From: JAJRPT01 sp965661945
GTDB lineage: Bacteria > Bacteroidota > Ignavibacteria > Kapaibacteriales > UBA2268
Reading direction: 5' to 3'
NCBI GenBank assembly: GCA_965661945.1
Contig: CBFIFP010000004.1
Location: forward strand, 124,001 to 188,000
DNA length: 64,000 nucleotides
Positions 16,472-25,341 of the stretch are shown here, in pieces. Each line of letters starts with the position of its first letter. Position 1 is the stretch's first letter. The notes below the pieces were generated by a model. It was not told where the DNA came from and ran no database searches. It saw nothing but the letters and a program-made list of their open reading frames with translations. The translations under genes were made by a program, and so were the position numbers.

Positions 16472-17593
16472 GTGAGTAATATTCATCAAATGAGAGAAAA
16501 TAACGGCTCATTTGGTGATTTGAGTCGCACTAAAAGAAAGTTAAAGTTTTTCTTACTTGCTTTGATTATTTACGCTCTTCTTATCTTATCTACTTCGTTT
16601 ACTAATCTATATTCTCAAGAACTCGGCGGCGGATACGCTCAAACTTATTTATTAAGAAACATTGGTGCGAGAGCAACTTCTATGGGTGGCGCTTACACTG
16701 CAGTTTCCAACGACCCTTCTGCGATTTTTTATAATCCTGCGGGTCTCGCCTTTTTACCTAATAAACCTATGCTACTTGCTACTGTGGCAAATTTAGACCT
16801 TGGCAGAACTCACTCTACTCTTGCTTACGCACAAACCATTAATGAAGAAATTGGTTTTGGTGTGGCTTTAAATAGTTTAAATTCACAGGAATTTGCTCGA
16901 AGAGATGTTTTTGGAAATCAAGTTGGAACTCTCCAAGATTGGCAATTTTCGATGCACTTAGCAACTGCTTACAGAAAAGAATCTGTTAGTATTGGTGCAT
17001 CTTTAAAGTACTTAAGACATTCACTAATTGGTTCAAATATCTATGCTACAGGTGCCGCTCTTGATATAGGCACTAAGTTTGATATTATGGACTTATTCAC
17101 TTTTGGGGCTTCTGTTCAGAATGTTGGTTCGATTATGATGTGGAATCAGCACGATGATGAAGGTGCAGTTTCAGAACTTTTACCTTATAATGTAAGAGCT
17201 GGTGTAGCTATGGAGTTTGGATTGAACGATGATTACTATGTAACTCGTTCGAGAGAAGATGGCTCTCTGAAACAAGTTTATGTTCCTCCTACAAGATATA
17301 TCTTAGTGAGTATCGACGCTGTTATGTTTCAATATGACAAACATCCAAATTTTGTTTTAGGTATTGAAGCAGTCCCTTATGAAATGGTGGCATTAAGAGG
17401 TGGAATAACTTTATATGGTGCAACAGTTGATAAAGTTGGTTTTCTGCCTATGAATTATTGGAGTGGTGGAATTTCTATCAAGCCAAATTTAGAAAATACT
17501 CCTTTTAATTTCAATGTTGATTATTCGGTAAATAAAGAATTTATTGCTACTTCTGGATTAACTCATAATATAAGTTTGATATTTGAGTTTTAA
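16472..17593 (+). CDS. PorV/PorQ-family outer-membrane barrel (type IX secretion-associated)
   Basis: At 373 residues this matches the PorV/PorQ (UPF0164-like) family. After an extended N-terminus with a hydrophobic segment (26-46) comes the family hallmark, A-R-A-T-S-M-G-G-A-Y-T-A-V-S-N-D-P-S-A-I-F-Y-N-P-A-G, then barrel strands to a final I-S-L-I-F-E-F. PorV shuttles T9SS cargo in the outer membrane, while other family members have different outer-membrane roles. The GTG start at 16472 is supported by a strong GGAGG five bases upstream, unusual in this SD-poor genome. It follows the small sorting-domain protein by 2 bases and ends the operon at a perfect palindrome. Confidence 0.85.
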   Translation: MSNIHQMRENNGSFGDLSRTKRKLKFFLLALIIYALLILSTSFTNLYSQELGGGYAQTYLLRNIGARATSMGGAYTAVSNDPSAIFYNPAGLAFLPNKPMLLATVANLDLGRTHSTLAYAQTINEEIGFGVALNSLNSQEFARRDVFGNQVGTLQDWQFSMHLATAYRKESVSIGASLKYLRHSLIGSNIYATGAALDIGTKFDIMDLFTFGASVQNVGSIMMWNQHDDEGAVSELLPYNVRAGVAMEFGLNDDYYVTRSREDGSLKQVYVPPTRYILVSIDAVMFQYDKHPNFVLGIEAVPYEMVALRGGITLYGATVDKVGFLPMNYWSGGISIKPNLENTPFNFNVDYSVNKEFIATSGLTHNISLIFEF

Positions 17594-17606
17594 ATAGCTA
17601 AAAAAT

Positions 17607-17632
17607 CAACAAGGGCTTGCAAGCCCTTGTTG
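17607..17632. terminator. perfect 26-base palindrome, terminator between convergent genes
   Basis: CAACAAGGGCTTG (17607-17619) is directly followed by its exact reverse complement to 17632. On the minus strand it runs into a T-tract (A-run at 17601-17605), so it best fits termination of the 17642-20672 unit. It can also stop the PorV-like operon on the plus strand. Confidence 0.85.
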
Positions 17633-17641
17633 TATATATGA

Positions 17642-18280
17642 TTACTCGATTATTAGTTTCTTTGTTTCAATTTTCTCTGGGGTGTTGATTTGAATTATGT
17701 AAGCACCTCTGGAAATGTTTGGTAAGTGTAAGTTGTAGTTGCCACTTATCTCAATATTGCTTACTTCGAATATAGTAAGTCCGGACATATCAATCACTTT
17801 TAACGATTGTATATGTGCTTTTGGTCTTTCAGAAACTATATTTATCGTCTTATCTTGAACTGGATTAGGGAAGATTTTGAATGAGTTTGTTTCTACCTCT
17901 GTTTCAATCATTGGATTAAAAATATTAATTCTTTTTGAATTAGTTTTTAATCTAATTAATGGCGAAGACAAAATCTCATTTGAGTTTTTACCCTCAAAAA
18001 CTGTTAGTTTGAATCTATAATAATCTGAAGATTTATAATTATTCAAATTACTATAAATAACATTTTTCATTACGGTGTCTATTCCTATTTTTTCCCAACC
18101 TCTCTCAAAAGGATTATAAATCTCTAAATGCAAAGAATCGTAATTACCTAAATCATCTAAATGTATTTCAGATTTTTTAGATATATCTAATGTTGTACCG
18201 ACATCCATTTTAAACATACTACAGACTAAATCTGTTGAAATAAATGTAAATAACACAATTGCAAGGACTGTTGCTTTCAT
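17642..18280 (-). CDS. secreted protein with T9SS type A sorting domain
   Basis: This is a 212-residue protein with a signal peptide (1-21) and a body of about 110 residues. A classical T9SS tail begins at about residue 132: F-K-I-F-P-N-P-V-Q-D-K, then L-K-V-I-D-M-S-G, then L-P-N-I-S-R-G-A-Y-I-I-Q-I, and a closing K-K-L-I-I-E. The tail sends the protein through the outer membrane via type IX secretion. The body has no domain I can name. Its ATG overlaps the stop of the upstream 711-residue gene by 4 bases (ATGA), so the two are translationally coupled. Confidence 0.82.
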   Translation of the reverse strand: MKATVLAIVLFTFISTDLVCSMFKMDVGTTLDISKKSEIHLDDLGNYDSLHLEIYNPFERGWEKIGIDTVMKNVIYSNLNNYKSSDYYRFKLTVFEGKNSNEILSSPLIRLKTNSKRINIFNPMIETEVETNSFKIFPNPVQDKTINIVSERPKAHIQSLKVIDMSGLTIFEVSNIEISGNYNLHLPNISRGAYIIQINTPEKIETKKLIIE

Positions 18281-20412
18281 TCTCTAAACTCCAATTTATA
18301 AAAAAACTTATTATTTTCTAAACATTTATATTTAACAATTAATAGTTTGTTATTAATTGCTTGATTGCTAATTTCTTTTCCATTTATATCAAAGTACCCA
18401 ACTTCAATAGAATCTTCACAATCGGTATCTTTGAAATTTTCTATTAATACACTTAATTTCTTAGTATCATATTTGAATATATTATAAAGTTTATCTACTA
18501 TAATAACGTAATCATCATTAGCGACAATATTTTGAATTGTATTTTTATGTCCTTCAAAATAATCAACAACGTTTCTTAATGTTTCAATTTCATACTTTTC
18601 AGATTTTATTACAGAATAATCATTAACATCAATTAAGTATGCATTATCTAAACTTGAAACAAGTAAATTTTTTTCATACATTTGAATTGAGTTTATATTT
18701 TCTGTAAAATTAAAATCAAGATTTATTTTTTCAATTGTTTCAAAATCAGTAACATATAAAGAATTTGTTCTATGCCTTATTCTCGATATAAAAAATAGTT
18801 TATCATTAACTTCATCATAAGTATAGACTTTAGATATGTCAATACTATATAATTTTTCATCAAATTCTTTTGTTAAAATTTTACCAAATTTCATTTCTGA
18901 TTTATCTAAATATGCTAAATCTAATAAAACACCGTCAATTTCATTTGAAAAGAAAATTAACAATTTATTTCTATAAGATTCTATTTTTTTTATATATTTA
19001 TTAGACAATTCTGAAAATGAGGAATCTATTAAATTTGTTACTCTATTGAGTATATAGAAGTTACCTTGATTTGCAACTAAATAGAAATAATTTTCATCAT
19101 AATCAAATGCTTCTATTGAATTAAAACTTTGTAATTCTTTAGAAAATATTTTAACTTCTTCATTATTTTCTAAATTAACTTTAATTAATTCATTTTCTTT
19201 TAAGTAATATAAAAAATTATTATCTAATCTATAATGGTTTATATTTTTAACATCATCAATAACTCTTTGATTATTTGTTAAGTCTATACATTCTAAACCA
19301 CCTTTATAAAATTTTCCAAATTCGTTAAATTTTATAAAAGATAATTTATTATCATTTAATTTAAAGTTAATAGGTGAATCGTTAATTTGTCTTGTTAAAT
19401 ATCTTTTTAAATTATTCCCATTTTTGTCAATAAGGTTGATAGAATTATTCGATAGATCAATTAAAGTGTCTTGTCCAACACTAAATACTTTATAACCTAA
19501 TGAAGTTGTTGAATTAGTTTCTAAATATAGTACATAATTTTGGTTTATTATAAACATATTGTAGTATAATTTATCATTTACAATTTTCATATATTCAGGT
19601 GGAAAAAATAATTTTAGTGAAACTGCTTTTTTGTTATTCTTTAAATCAATAAATTCTGTGAAATATCCAGTATCTTCGAAAGTTACAGCAACATAATTTT
19701 CATTCGCTATAAAAGAATTATATGTTTCAATTTTTTTATCAAATTTTTTTAAAACTCTTTTACTGTCAGATTTAATATTATATGAGATAATACTATTGTT
19801 TTTAATATAATACACAAAACCATTTTCATAATGAATAGCTCTTAATTCATTATCATTTATTTTCTTAATTATATTCTTAGTTTGATATTCTTCGATTATA
19901 ATTTCTTTATTGTTATCGACAAAAACCACATATTTTTCATCAAAATAAATTAATTGATTATAATTTAATTCAGAATGATTATTATGTGCTCGAAATTCGT
20001 CAGGCAATTTAAATTCTTCAAAAGTATTGTTTAAAATATTCTTTTTTATAATAAAATTACTGGTGACTGAATTTGTTTCTTTGCTGACTAAATAATACAA
20101 ATCATCATTTATTAATCTTACATTTTTGAAATCATATACATAATAATCAGGCATTGATTGAGAATCAAAAATATTTAATGCGTTTATTAACTCAAATCTA
20201 TTATTTAAAATGAAAATTTCAGGATTATTTATAAAACCAAAAAAACTAGATCTATAGCCATCATCACAAAACAGTAAATAATACTCACCTGATTTTTCAA
20301 TGATTAATTCCTCTTGTTGAATACCAATTCCAATTTGTTCAGATACTGCAATATTAAAATGCAGTATCTGAAAAATTGAAAAAATAATAATGTTTTTTAT
20401 AAATGTTTTCAT
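18277..20412 (-). CDS. large secreted protein with beta-propeller-like repeats
   Basis: I read the start as the ATG at 20410-20412. It has AGGAG seven bases upstream and overlaps the preceding stop as TAATG. An upstream in-frame start at 20436 would add 8 residues in front of the signal peptide. The 711-residue product starts M-K-T-F-I-K-N-I-I-I-F-S, a signal peptide. The rest consists of irregular repeats in which short beta strands (pattern x-x-Y-V-V-F-V-D-N-N, F-Y-Y-L-K, Y-L-V-A-N) recur every 40-50 residues, like a seven- or more-bladed propeller. There is no sorting tail of its own; the next coupled gene encodes a T9SS-tail protein. No family recognised. Confidence 0.65.
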   Translation of the reverse strand: MKTFIKNIIIFSIFQILHFNIAVSEQIGIGIQQEELIIEKSGEYYLLFCDDGYRSSFFGFINNPEIFILNNRFELINALNIFDSQSMPDYYVYDFKNVRLINDDLYYLVSKETNSVTSNFIIKKNILNNTFEEFKLPDEFRAHNNHSELNYNQLIYFDEKYVVFVDNNKEIIIEEYQTKNIIKKINDNELRAIHYENGFVYYIKNNSIISYNIKSDSKRVLKKFDKKIETYNSFIANENYVAVTFEDTGYFTEFIDLKNNKKAVSLKLFFPPEYMKIVNDKLYYNMFIINQNYVLYLETNSTTSLGYKVFSVGQDTLIDLSNNSINLIDKNGNNLKRYLTRQINDSPINFKLNDNKLSFIKFNEFGKFYKGGLECIDLTNNQRVIDDVKNINHYRLDNNFLYYLKENELIKVNLENNEEVKIFSKELQSFNSIEAFDYDENYFYLVANQGNFYILNRVTNLIDSSFSELSNKYIKKIESYRNKLLIFFSNEIDGVLLDLAYLDKSEMKFGKILTKEFDEKLYSIDISKVYTYDEVNDKLFFISRIRHRTNSLYVTDFETIEKINLDFNFTENINSIQMYEKNLLVSSLDNAYLIDVNDYSVIKSEKYEIETLRNVVDYFEGHKNTIQNIVANDDYVIIVDKLYNIFKYDTKKLSVLIENFKDTDCEDSIEVGYFDINGKEISNQAINNKLLIVKYKCLENNKFFYKLEFRE

Positions 20413-20672
20413 TAATAGTCTCCTAAAATCCACCAATAATCAAGTACTAAATTTTTATTTATTTTAAAAATTGTATAACCAAAATTATATTGGTGCCATA
20501 TTTTATTACGATTATAATTGTTAACATCTAAAGGATATCCATAAAGAAATATTTTTTTTCCTGGATTCGGTGACCAATTATAAGCACTTATACCGTAAAA
20601 TGTTCCTTTACCACGAGTTACATCATTCTGGAGAGAATTAGAGATTTGGTTAGAGGCATTTTGCTGTTTCAT
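20412..20672 (-). CDS. hypothetical 86-residue protein, no signal peptide
   Basis: This small Asn/Tyr/Trp-rich protein has no known domain. The start is supported by AAAGGGG five bases upstream and by coupling of its TAA to the next ATG (TAATG). The segment Q-I-S-N-S-L-Q-N-D-V-T-R-G-K-G loosely resembles M-I-N-A-M-G-T-N-I-K-A-G-G-G in the 117-residue protein at 34133-34486, which also sits beside a propeller/T9SS gene. Both could belong to a lineage-specific family, this one lacking the N-terminal export signal. The similarity is weak. Confidence 0.5.
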   Translation of the reverse strand: MKQQNASNQISNSLQNDVTRGKGTFYGISAYNWSPNPGKKIFLYGYPLDVNNYNRNKIWHQYNFGYTIFKINKNLVLDYWWILGDY

Positions 20673-20753
20673 AGGAACCCCTTTAAATAATTTATTAAAA
20701 TTTTTTTACGTCATTGCACCTAAATTTTTAAAATTGTTATTCAAAATATTGCC

Positions 20754-20761
20754 CAAACTTA
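20754..20761 (-). promoter_or_regulatory. possible -7 promoter box of the 20672-17642 unit
   Basis: On the minus strand this reads TAAGTTTG, fitting TAnnTTTG, 81 bases before the ATG at 20672. The long leader makes it less certain than the other boxes. Confidence 0.4.
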
Positions 20762-20985
20762 TTTTACCATCCCAAAATCTCTAACAATATTCACCTACAA
20801 AAAATTCACCTACAAAAATGTAAATATTTTTTTTCTTAATTCTGAATAGGCGAAGCTACGGAAGTTAATTTTATCATCCAAATTATTTTTGAAATTCTAA
20901 TGAATTTCTAATGAAATTTTAATAATGTATTTTGAATAAGACCATTTAGGGAAACCACGCCTTCGGCAGCCGATACCCCTCCAAC

Positions 20986-21006
20986 ATTTCGACTCCGCTC
21001 AATGAC
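20986..21006 (+). repeat. dispersed repeat, copy 1 (TTCGACTCCGCTCAATGA core)
   Basis: The sequence atttcgactccgctcaatga, then c, is nearly identical to 36267-36288 and, in inverse orientation, similar to 28085-28110 and 28225-28250. All four copies are intergenic and sit in patches richer in GC than their surroundings. Confidence 0.7.
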
Positions 21007-21109
21007 CAATGATAGTGGGGTATTATTTTATTATTGTTTTATTCTTCTCTATTACAAATACTTATTAATACTTTAGATTTTCAAATTTTTTACTCTGTCA
21101 ATAAATCCT

Positions 21110-21117
21110 TAATTTTG
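21110..21117 (+). promoter_or_regulatory. -7 promoter box of rocD
   Basis: TAATTTTG matches TAnnTTTG, 45 bases before the ATG at 21163. Confidence 0.6.
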
Positions 21118-21162
21118 TAATTAGATATGAAATAAATTAAGATAAATGAAAAAAGGAATAAT

Positions 21163-22350
21163 ATGAATTTTGAAGAAATAGTGAGTTTAGAGCAAGAATA
21201 CGGTGCGAATAATTACAAGCCATTAGATGTAGTTTTAACAAAAGGAAAAGGTGTTTGGGTAGAAGATATTAATGGGAATAAATATTTGGATTGTCTTGCG
21301 GCGTATTCTGCTGTTAATCAAGGGCATTGCCATCCAAGAATTTATGATGCATTAGTAAATCAAGCAAAAGATATAACTCTTACTTCACGTGCATTTAAAA
21401 ATGATAAACTACCTTTGCTTTATAAAAAACTAAATCAGATGACTGGTTATGAGATGTTTTTACCTATGAACTCTGGTGCTGAAGCAGTAGAAACTGCAAT
21501 AAAAGCAATTAGAAAATGGGCTTATAAAGTTAAAGGAATTGAAAAGAATAAAGCAGAAATTATCGTTGCATCTGATAACTTCCATGGAAGAACTTTATCA
21601 ATAGTAAGTTTTTCTTCGGAAGAACAATATAAAGATGGGTTTGGTCCATTTACTCCGGGGTTTCATATTGTGAAATATGGAGATATTGAAGCAATTAAAG
21701 AGAAGATTAATAAGAATACGGCAGGGATTCTAGTTGAGCCAATTCAAGGGGAAGCAGGAATTATTATACCTCCTGATGGTTACTTGAAAGAAATTAGCGA
21801 ACTTTCACAAAAAAATAATATTGCCTTTGCTTGTGATGAAATTCAATCCGGTCTTGGAAGAAGTGGAAAGTTATTTGCTTTTGAATATGAAGATATCAGA
21901 CCTGATGTTGTAATAATCGGAAAAGCTCTATCTGGGGGTTTTTATCCAGTTTCTGCTGTTCTTTCTTCAAAAGAAATTCTTGGAGTATTTAACCCAGGCG
22001 ACCATGGCTCAACTTTTGGAGGAAATCCTTTAGGTGCATCAGTTGCAATTGCCGCCCTTGAAGTTATAGAGGAAGAAAATTTAATTCAAAAGTCTTATGA
22101 ATTAGGTGAGTATTTACTGGCTGAATTAAAGAAAATCAACAATCCAATGATTAAAGAAGTTAGAGGTAGAGGGCTTTGGATTGGTATGGAACTCAATAAA
22201 AAAGCAAGACCTTATTGTGAGAAGTTAATGGATATTGGCATTTTATGTAAAGATACACACGAAACAATTATTCGGATTGCTCCCCCACTTGTGATAACAA
22301 AAGAAGAAATTGACTGGGCATTAGAGAGATTTAGAAAAGTATTAGGTTAG
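21163..22350 (+). CDS. rocD: ornithine aminotransferase
   Basis: At 395 residues this is a class III PLP-dependent aminotransferase of normal length. It has the V-N-Q-G-H-C-H-P segment, the phosphate/substrate region N-S-G-A-E-A-V-E-T-A (103-112), Asp225 in A-C-D-E-I-Q-S-G-L-G-R and the PLP lysine Lys254 in I-I-G-K-A-L-S-G-G. The N-terminal Y-G-A-N-N-Y and the overall pattern fit ornithine-oxo-acid transaminase best. That enzyme converts ornithine and 2-oxoglutarate into glutamate semialdehyde and glutamate, linking arginine/ornithine with proline and glutamate. Acetylornithine aminotransferase is the main alternative. It is a single-gene unit with its own promoter box and terminator. Confidence 0.88.
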   Translation: MNFEEIVSLEQEYGANNYKPLDVVLTKGKGVWVEDINGNKYLDCLAAYSAVNQGHCHPRIYDALVNQAKDITLTSRAFKNDKLPLLYKKLNQMTGYEMFLPMNSGAEAVETAIKAIRKWAYKVKGIEKNKAEIIVASDNFHGRTLSIVSFSSEEQYKDGFGPFTPGFHIVKYGDIEAIKEKINKNTAGILVEPIQGEAGIIIPPDGYLKEISELSQKNNIAFACDEIQSGLGRSGKLFAFEYEDIRPDVVIIGKALSGGFYPVSAVLSSKEILGVFNPGDHGSTFGGNPLGASVAIAALEVIEEENLIQKSYELGEYLLAELKKINNPMIKEVRGRGLWIGMELNKKARPYCEKLMDIGILCKDTHETIIRIAPPLVITKEEIDWALERFRKVLG

Positions 22351-22382
22351 AGATAATTTTTAATCAAAACAAAATAAATTAT

Positions 22383-22414
22383 AACGAGATACAGTAAGCA
22401 TCTCGTTTTTTTTT
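22383..22414 (+). terminator. rho-independent terminator of rocD
   Basis: AACGAGAT (22383-22390) pairs with ATCTCGTT (22400-22407) around a 9-base loop and runs into about nine T residues. Confidence 0.9.
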
Positions 22415-22531
22415 AAGTTAATCTTAGATAAATTATATTTTTATAAATGAAGTAAAAATAGTTTTTTCAACAATTAAAAATTTAATTTGTTTATTTCGTC
22501 TATACAAATTCTATTAAAAATTATATAATAA

Positions 22532-25318
22532 ATGAAAAACAAATTTATCGCAGTTCGTGGGGCACAAGTTCACAACCTAAAAAATATTGATGTAGATATA
22601 CCAAGAAATAAATTCACAGTTATTACTGGGCTTAGCGGCTCAGGTAAATCAAGTTTAGCTTTTAATACAATATACGCAGAAGGACAAAGACGCTTTGTAG
22701 AGTCTCTTTCTTCCTATGCAAGGCAGTTTTTAGAGCGATTAGAAAAACCAAATGTAGAAAGTATAGATGGCATCCCCCCTGCTGTTGCAATTCAGCAAAA
22801 TTCTCCAAGTAAAAATGCACGCTCCACTGTTGGAACTTCAACAGAAATATATGATTATTTAAGATTGATTTGGGGAAGAATTGGCAAGACTTATTGCAAG
22901 ACAACGGGAAATTTAGTAAGAAAAGACACACCCCAGTCAGTAGCAGATGAGTTAATGAGTTGGGATGAAGATGAAAAAATTTACGTGCTTTTTCGCCTAC
23001 CAGATAACGCAGAAAATGTAAATAGAGAAATTGTAAATCATAGGAATAATGGCTATTTCAGAATCATGCTAAAATCCAATAAAGAAATTTTAGACACTTC
23101 TGAAGATTCGCAAGATGAACTTCCAATCTCTTTAAAACCAAGTGATTTTTTCTTTGTTGCAGATAGATTAAAAATTGGAAAAGACAAAGAATTTTTATCA
23201 AGATTAACCGAAAGCTTAGAACATTCATTTATGAATGGTCATGGCAGAATTGAAATATACAGATTACGAGATGAAAAATTTTTTAAATTTAACAACAAAT
23301 ACGAAGATAGCGAGTCAGGTAGAGAATACGTAGAGCCAGAGCCAAGATTATTTTCATTTAATAATCCTTTCGGAGCGTGTCCTAAATGTCAGGGCTTTGG
23401 TAGGTCTGTTGGGATTGATGAAGATTTAATAATACCAAATAGAAGCCTTGCTATAAAACAAGGAGCAATTCACCCATTTAACTCCGAAAGATTTGGCAAA
23501 AATTTAGATATTCTATTAGATTTAGGTGAATCTGGGTTAATTAGAACAAATGTTCCCTTTGCAGATTTGAATCAAATTGAATTAGATATTATATGGCAAG
23601 GTGCATACCCCTATCAAGGAATCAATCCCTTTTTTGAAGATTTAGAACAAAATACACATTCAGTACAGAATAGAGTATTTCTTTCAAAATATCGAACATT
23701 TACTAAATGTTCAGAGTGCGGTGGCTCTAGATTAAGAACATCCGCTCGCCAAGTTTTCGTACATGGTAAAAATATCCCTGACATTGTAAAAATGCCATTA
23801 GATAAATTATATGAATGGCTTAGCAATGTAAAATTCACTGAATATGAAATGGGGATTATTTCTCAAGTATTAGAAGAAGTCTTATGGCGATTATCATTAC
23901 TTATCGATATTGGCTTAACCTACTTAAATTTAGATAGGATTTCACATACCTTATCTGGTGGCGAATCGCAAAGAATAAGTCTTTCATCTGCATTGGGGTC
24001 TTCCCTAGTTGGTACTTTATATGTACTTGATGAACCATCAATTGGATTGCACCCTCGCGATACCGACAGACTAATTAAAATCTTACATCGTTTACGTAAC
24101 ATTGGAAATACAATAATTGTTGTGGAACACGACCCAGATATAATGATAAGTGCAGACCATATTATTGATATGGGACCTCTTGCCGGAAGCAATGGTGGAG
24201 AAGTAATTTATGCTGGTGATTTTGAAGGGATATACAAAAGTAAAAAATCTTTAACCGGTCAATATTTATCAAAAAAGAAAAATATTGAAATAAGAACGAA
24301 AAAGAAAGTTGATTTAAGCAAAGCAATTACCATTACTGGAGTTAGACATAATAATCTTAAAGTAGATTCAGTTGATTTTCCTATTGGTATTATCACTGTT
24401 GTTACAGGAGTTTCTGGTTCTGGTAAAAGTTCATTAGTCTCCGATGTATTTTATCCTGCTCTCCAGCAAGAACTCGGATACTCTAATAATGATGTAATTC
24501 GCTACGATCAGTTACATAATCTAAACTTAATTGACGAAGTAGAAATGGTTGACCAGAGTTCTATTGGTAAGTCTTCTCGTTCTACTCCAGTAACTTATAC
24601 AAAAGCATTCGATGGAATTAGAGAACTTTTTGCAAATACACAAATTGGTAAGCAGTTGAATCTAACACCAGGATATTTTTCTTTTAATGTGCCAGGTGGT
24701 AGATGTGAGAAGTGCGAAGGTGAAGGATACATCACTGTTGATATGCAGTTTTTATCAGATGTATCGCTTTTATGTGAGGATTGTAACGGAACAAGATATA
24801 AGCGCGAGGCAAGGCAAGTTAAATACAATGGTAAGTCTATTGTTGATGTCTTAGATATGACAATAGAAGAAGCTGCAGAATTTTTTAAAGAAAACAAGAA
24901 GATTTCAAACAAAATGAACCTCTTAAATGAAGTTGGACTTGGATATTTGAAATTAGGTCAGCCATCAACAATGCTATCTGGTGGAGAAGCTCAAAGAATA
25001 AAACTTGCTAATCACCTAGATAGTAATACTGATAAGAAAAAATTATTCGTATTCGACGAACCAACAACTGGATTACACTTAGAAGATATTTCAAAACTAT
25101 TAAATTGCTTCAATCGTCTTGTACATGACGGACATACAGTTATTATAATTGAGCATAATTTACATATTATGTATAATGCTGATTATATTATAGATTTAGG
25201 TCCTGATGCAGGAGATAAAGGTGGGTTGATAGTGGATAGCGGTACTCCAGAAGAAATTGCAAAACGAAAAAAATCGTTTACTGGTATTGCATTAGATGAT
25301 TTCATTAAAAAGTTGTAA
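22532..25318 (+). CDS. uvrA: excinuclease ABC subunit A
   Basis: This 928-residue UvrA is complete. The first ATPase has its Walker A G-L-S-G-S-G-K-S at 33-40, and a second Walker A G-V-S-G-S-G-K-S lies near 630. The ABC signatures L-S-G-G-E-S-Q-R and L-S-G-G-E-A-Q-R are both present, as is the UvrB-binding region (about 125-245). The second zinc module is intact (C-E-K-C ... C-E-D-C). In the first, only the second pair is seen (C283-P-K-C286); the usual upstream C-x-x-C is replaced by E-D-S-E-S-G around 258-263, which as I recall is common in Bacteroidota UvrA. It scans DNA for damage and loads UvrB in nucleotide excision repair. It probably shares a transcript with the next two metabolic genes (gaps of 23 and 28 bases). 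Confidence 0.97.
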   Translation: MKNKFIAVRGAQVHNLKNIDVDIPRNKFTVITGLSGSGKSSLAFNTIYAEGQRRFVESLSSYARQFLERLEKPNVESIDGIPPAVAIQQNSPSKNARSTVGTSTEIYDYLRLIWGRIGKTYCKTTGNLVRKDTPQSVADELMSWDEDEKIYVLFRLPDNAENVNREIVNHRNNGYFRIMLKSNKEILDTSEDSQDELPISLKPSDFFFVADRLKIGKDKEFLSRLTESLEHSFMNGHGRIEIYRLRDEKFFKFNNKYEDSESGREYVEPEPRLFSFNNPFGACPKCQGFGRSVGIDEDLIIPNRSLAIKQGAIHPFNSERFGKNLDILLDLGESGLIRTNVPFADLNQIELDIIWQGAYPYQGINPFFEDLEQNTHSVQNRVFLSKYRTFTKCSECGGSRLRTSARQVFVHGKNIPDIVKMPLDKLYEWLSNVKFTEYEMGIISQVLEEVLWRLSLLIDIGLTYLNLDRISHTLSGGESQRISLSSALGSSLVGTLYVLDEPSIGLHPRDTDRLIKILHRLRNIGNTIIVVEHDPDIMISADHIIDMGPLAGSNGGEVIYAGDFEGIYKSKKSLTGQYLSKKKNIEIRTKKKVDLSKAITITGVRHNNLKVDSVDFPIGIITVVTGVSGSGKSSLVSDVFYPALQQELGYSNNDVIRYDQLHNLNLIDEVEMVDQSSIGKSSRSTPVTYTKAFDGIRELFANTQIGKQLNLTPGYFSFNVPGGRCEKCEGEGYITVDMQFLSDVSLLCEDCNGTRYKREARQVKYNGKSIVDVLDMTIEEAAEFFKENKKISNKMNLLNEVGLGYLKLGQPSTMLSGGEAQRIKLANHLDSNTDKKKLFVFDEPTTGLHLEDISKLLNCFNRLVHDGHTVIIIEHNLHIMYNADYIIDLGPDAGDKGGLIVDSGTPEEIAKRKKSFTGIALDDFIKKL

Positions 25319-25341
25319 AATAGATAAATAGAGATTTTATT

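Larger units (their letters stand above)
20673..21162. other. 490-base intergenic region with promoters, short duplications and one dispersed-repeat copy
   Basis: I see no gene here. It holds a minus-strand box TAAGTTTG (20754-20761) and an exact 15-base tandem duplication of attcacctacaaaaa (20789-20818). A GC-richer patch at 20940-21020 carries one copy of the TTCGACT-CGCTCAATGA repeat, and the plus-strand box TAATTTTG lies at 21110-21117 before the aminotransferase gene. Confidence 0.6.

Noticed and set aside
20789..20818. 15-base tandem duplication as the start of a minisatellite or attachment site
   Set aside because: Only two copies, no integrase nearby and no matching copy elsewhere in the window. 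Treated as a local slippage event.
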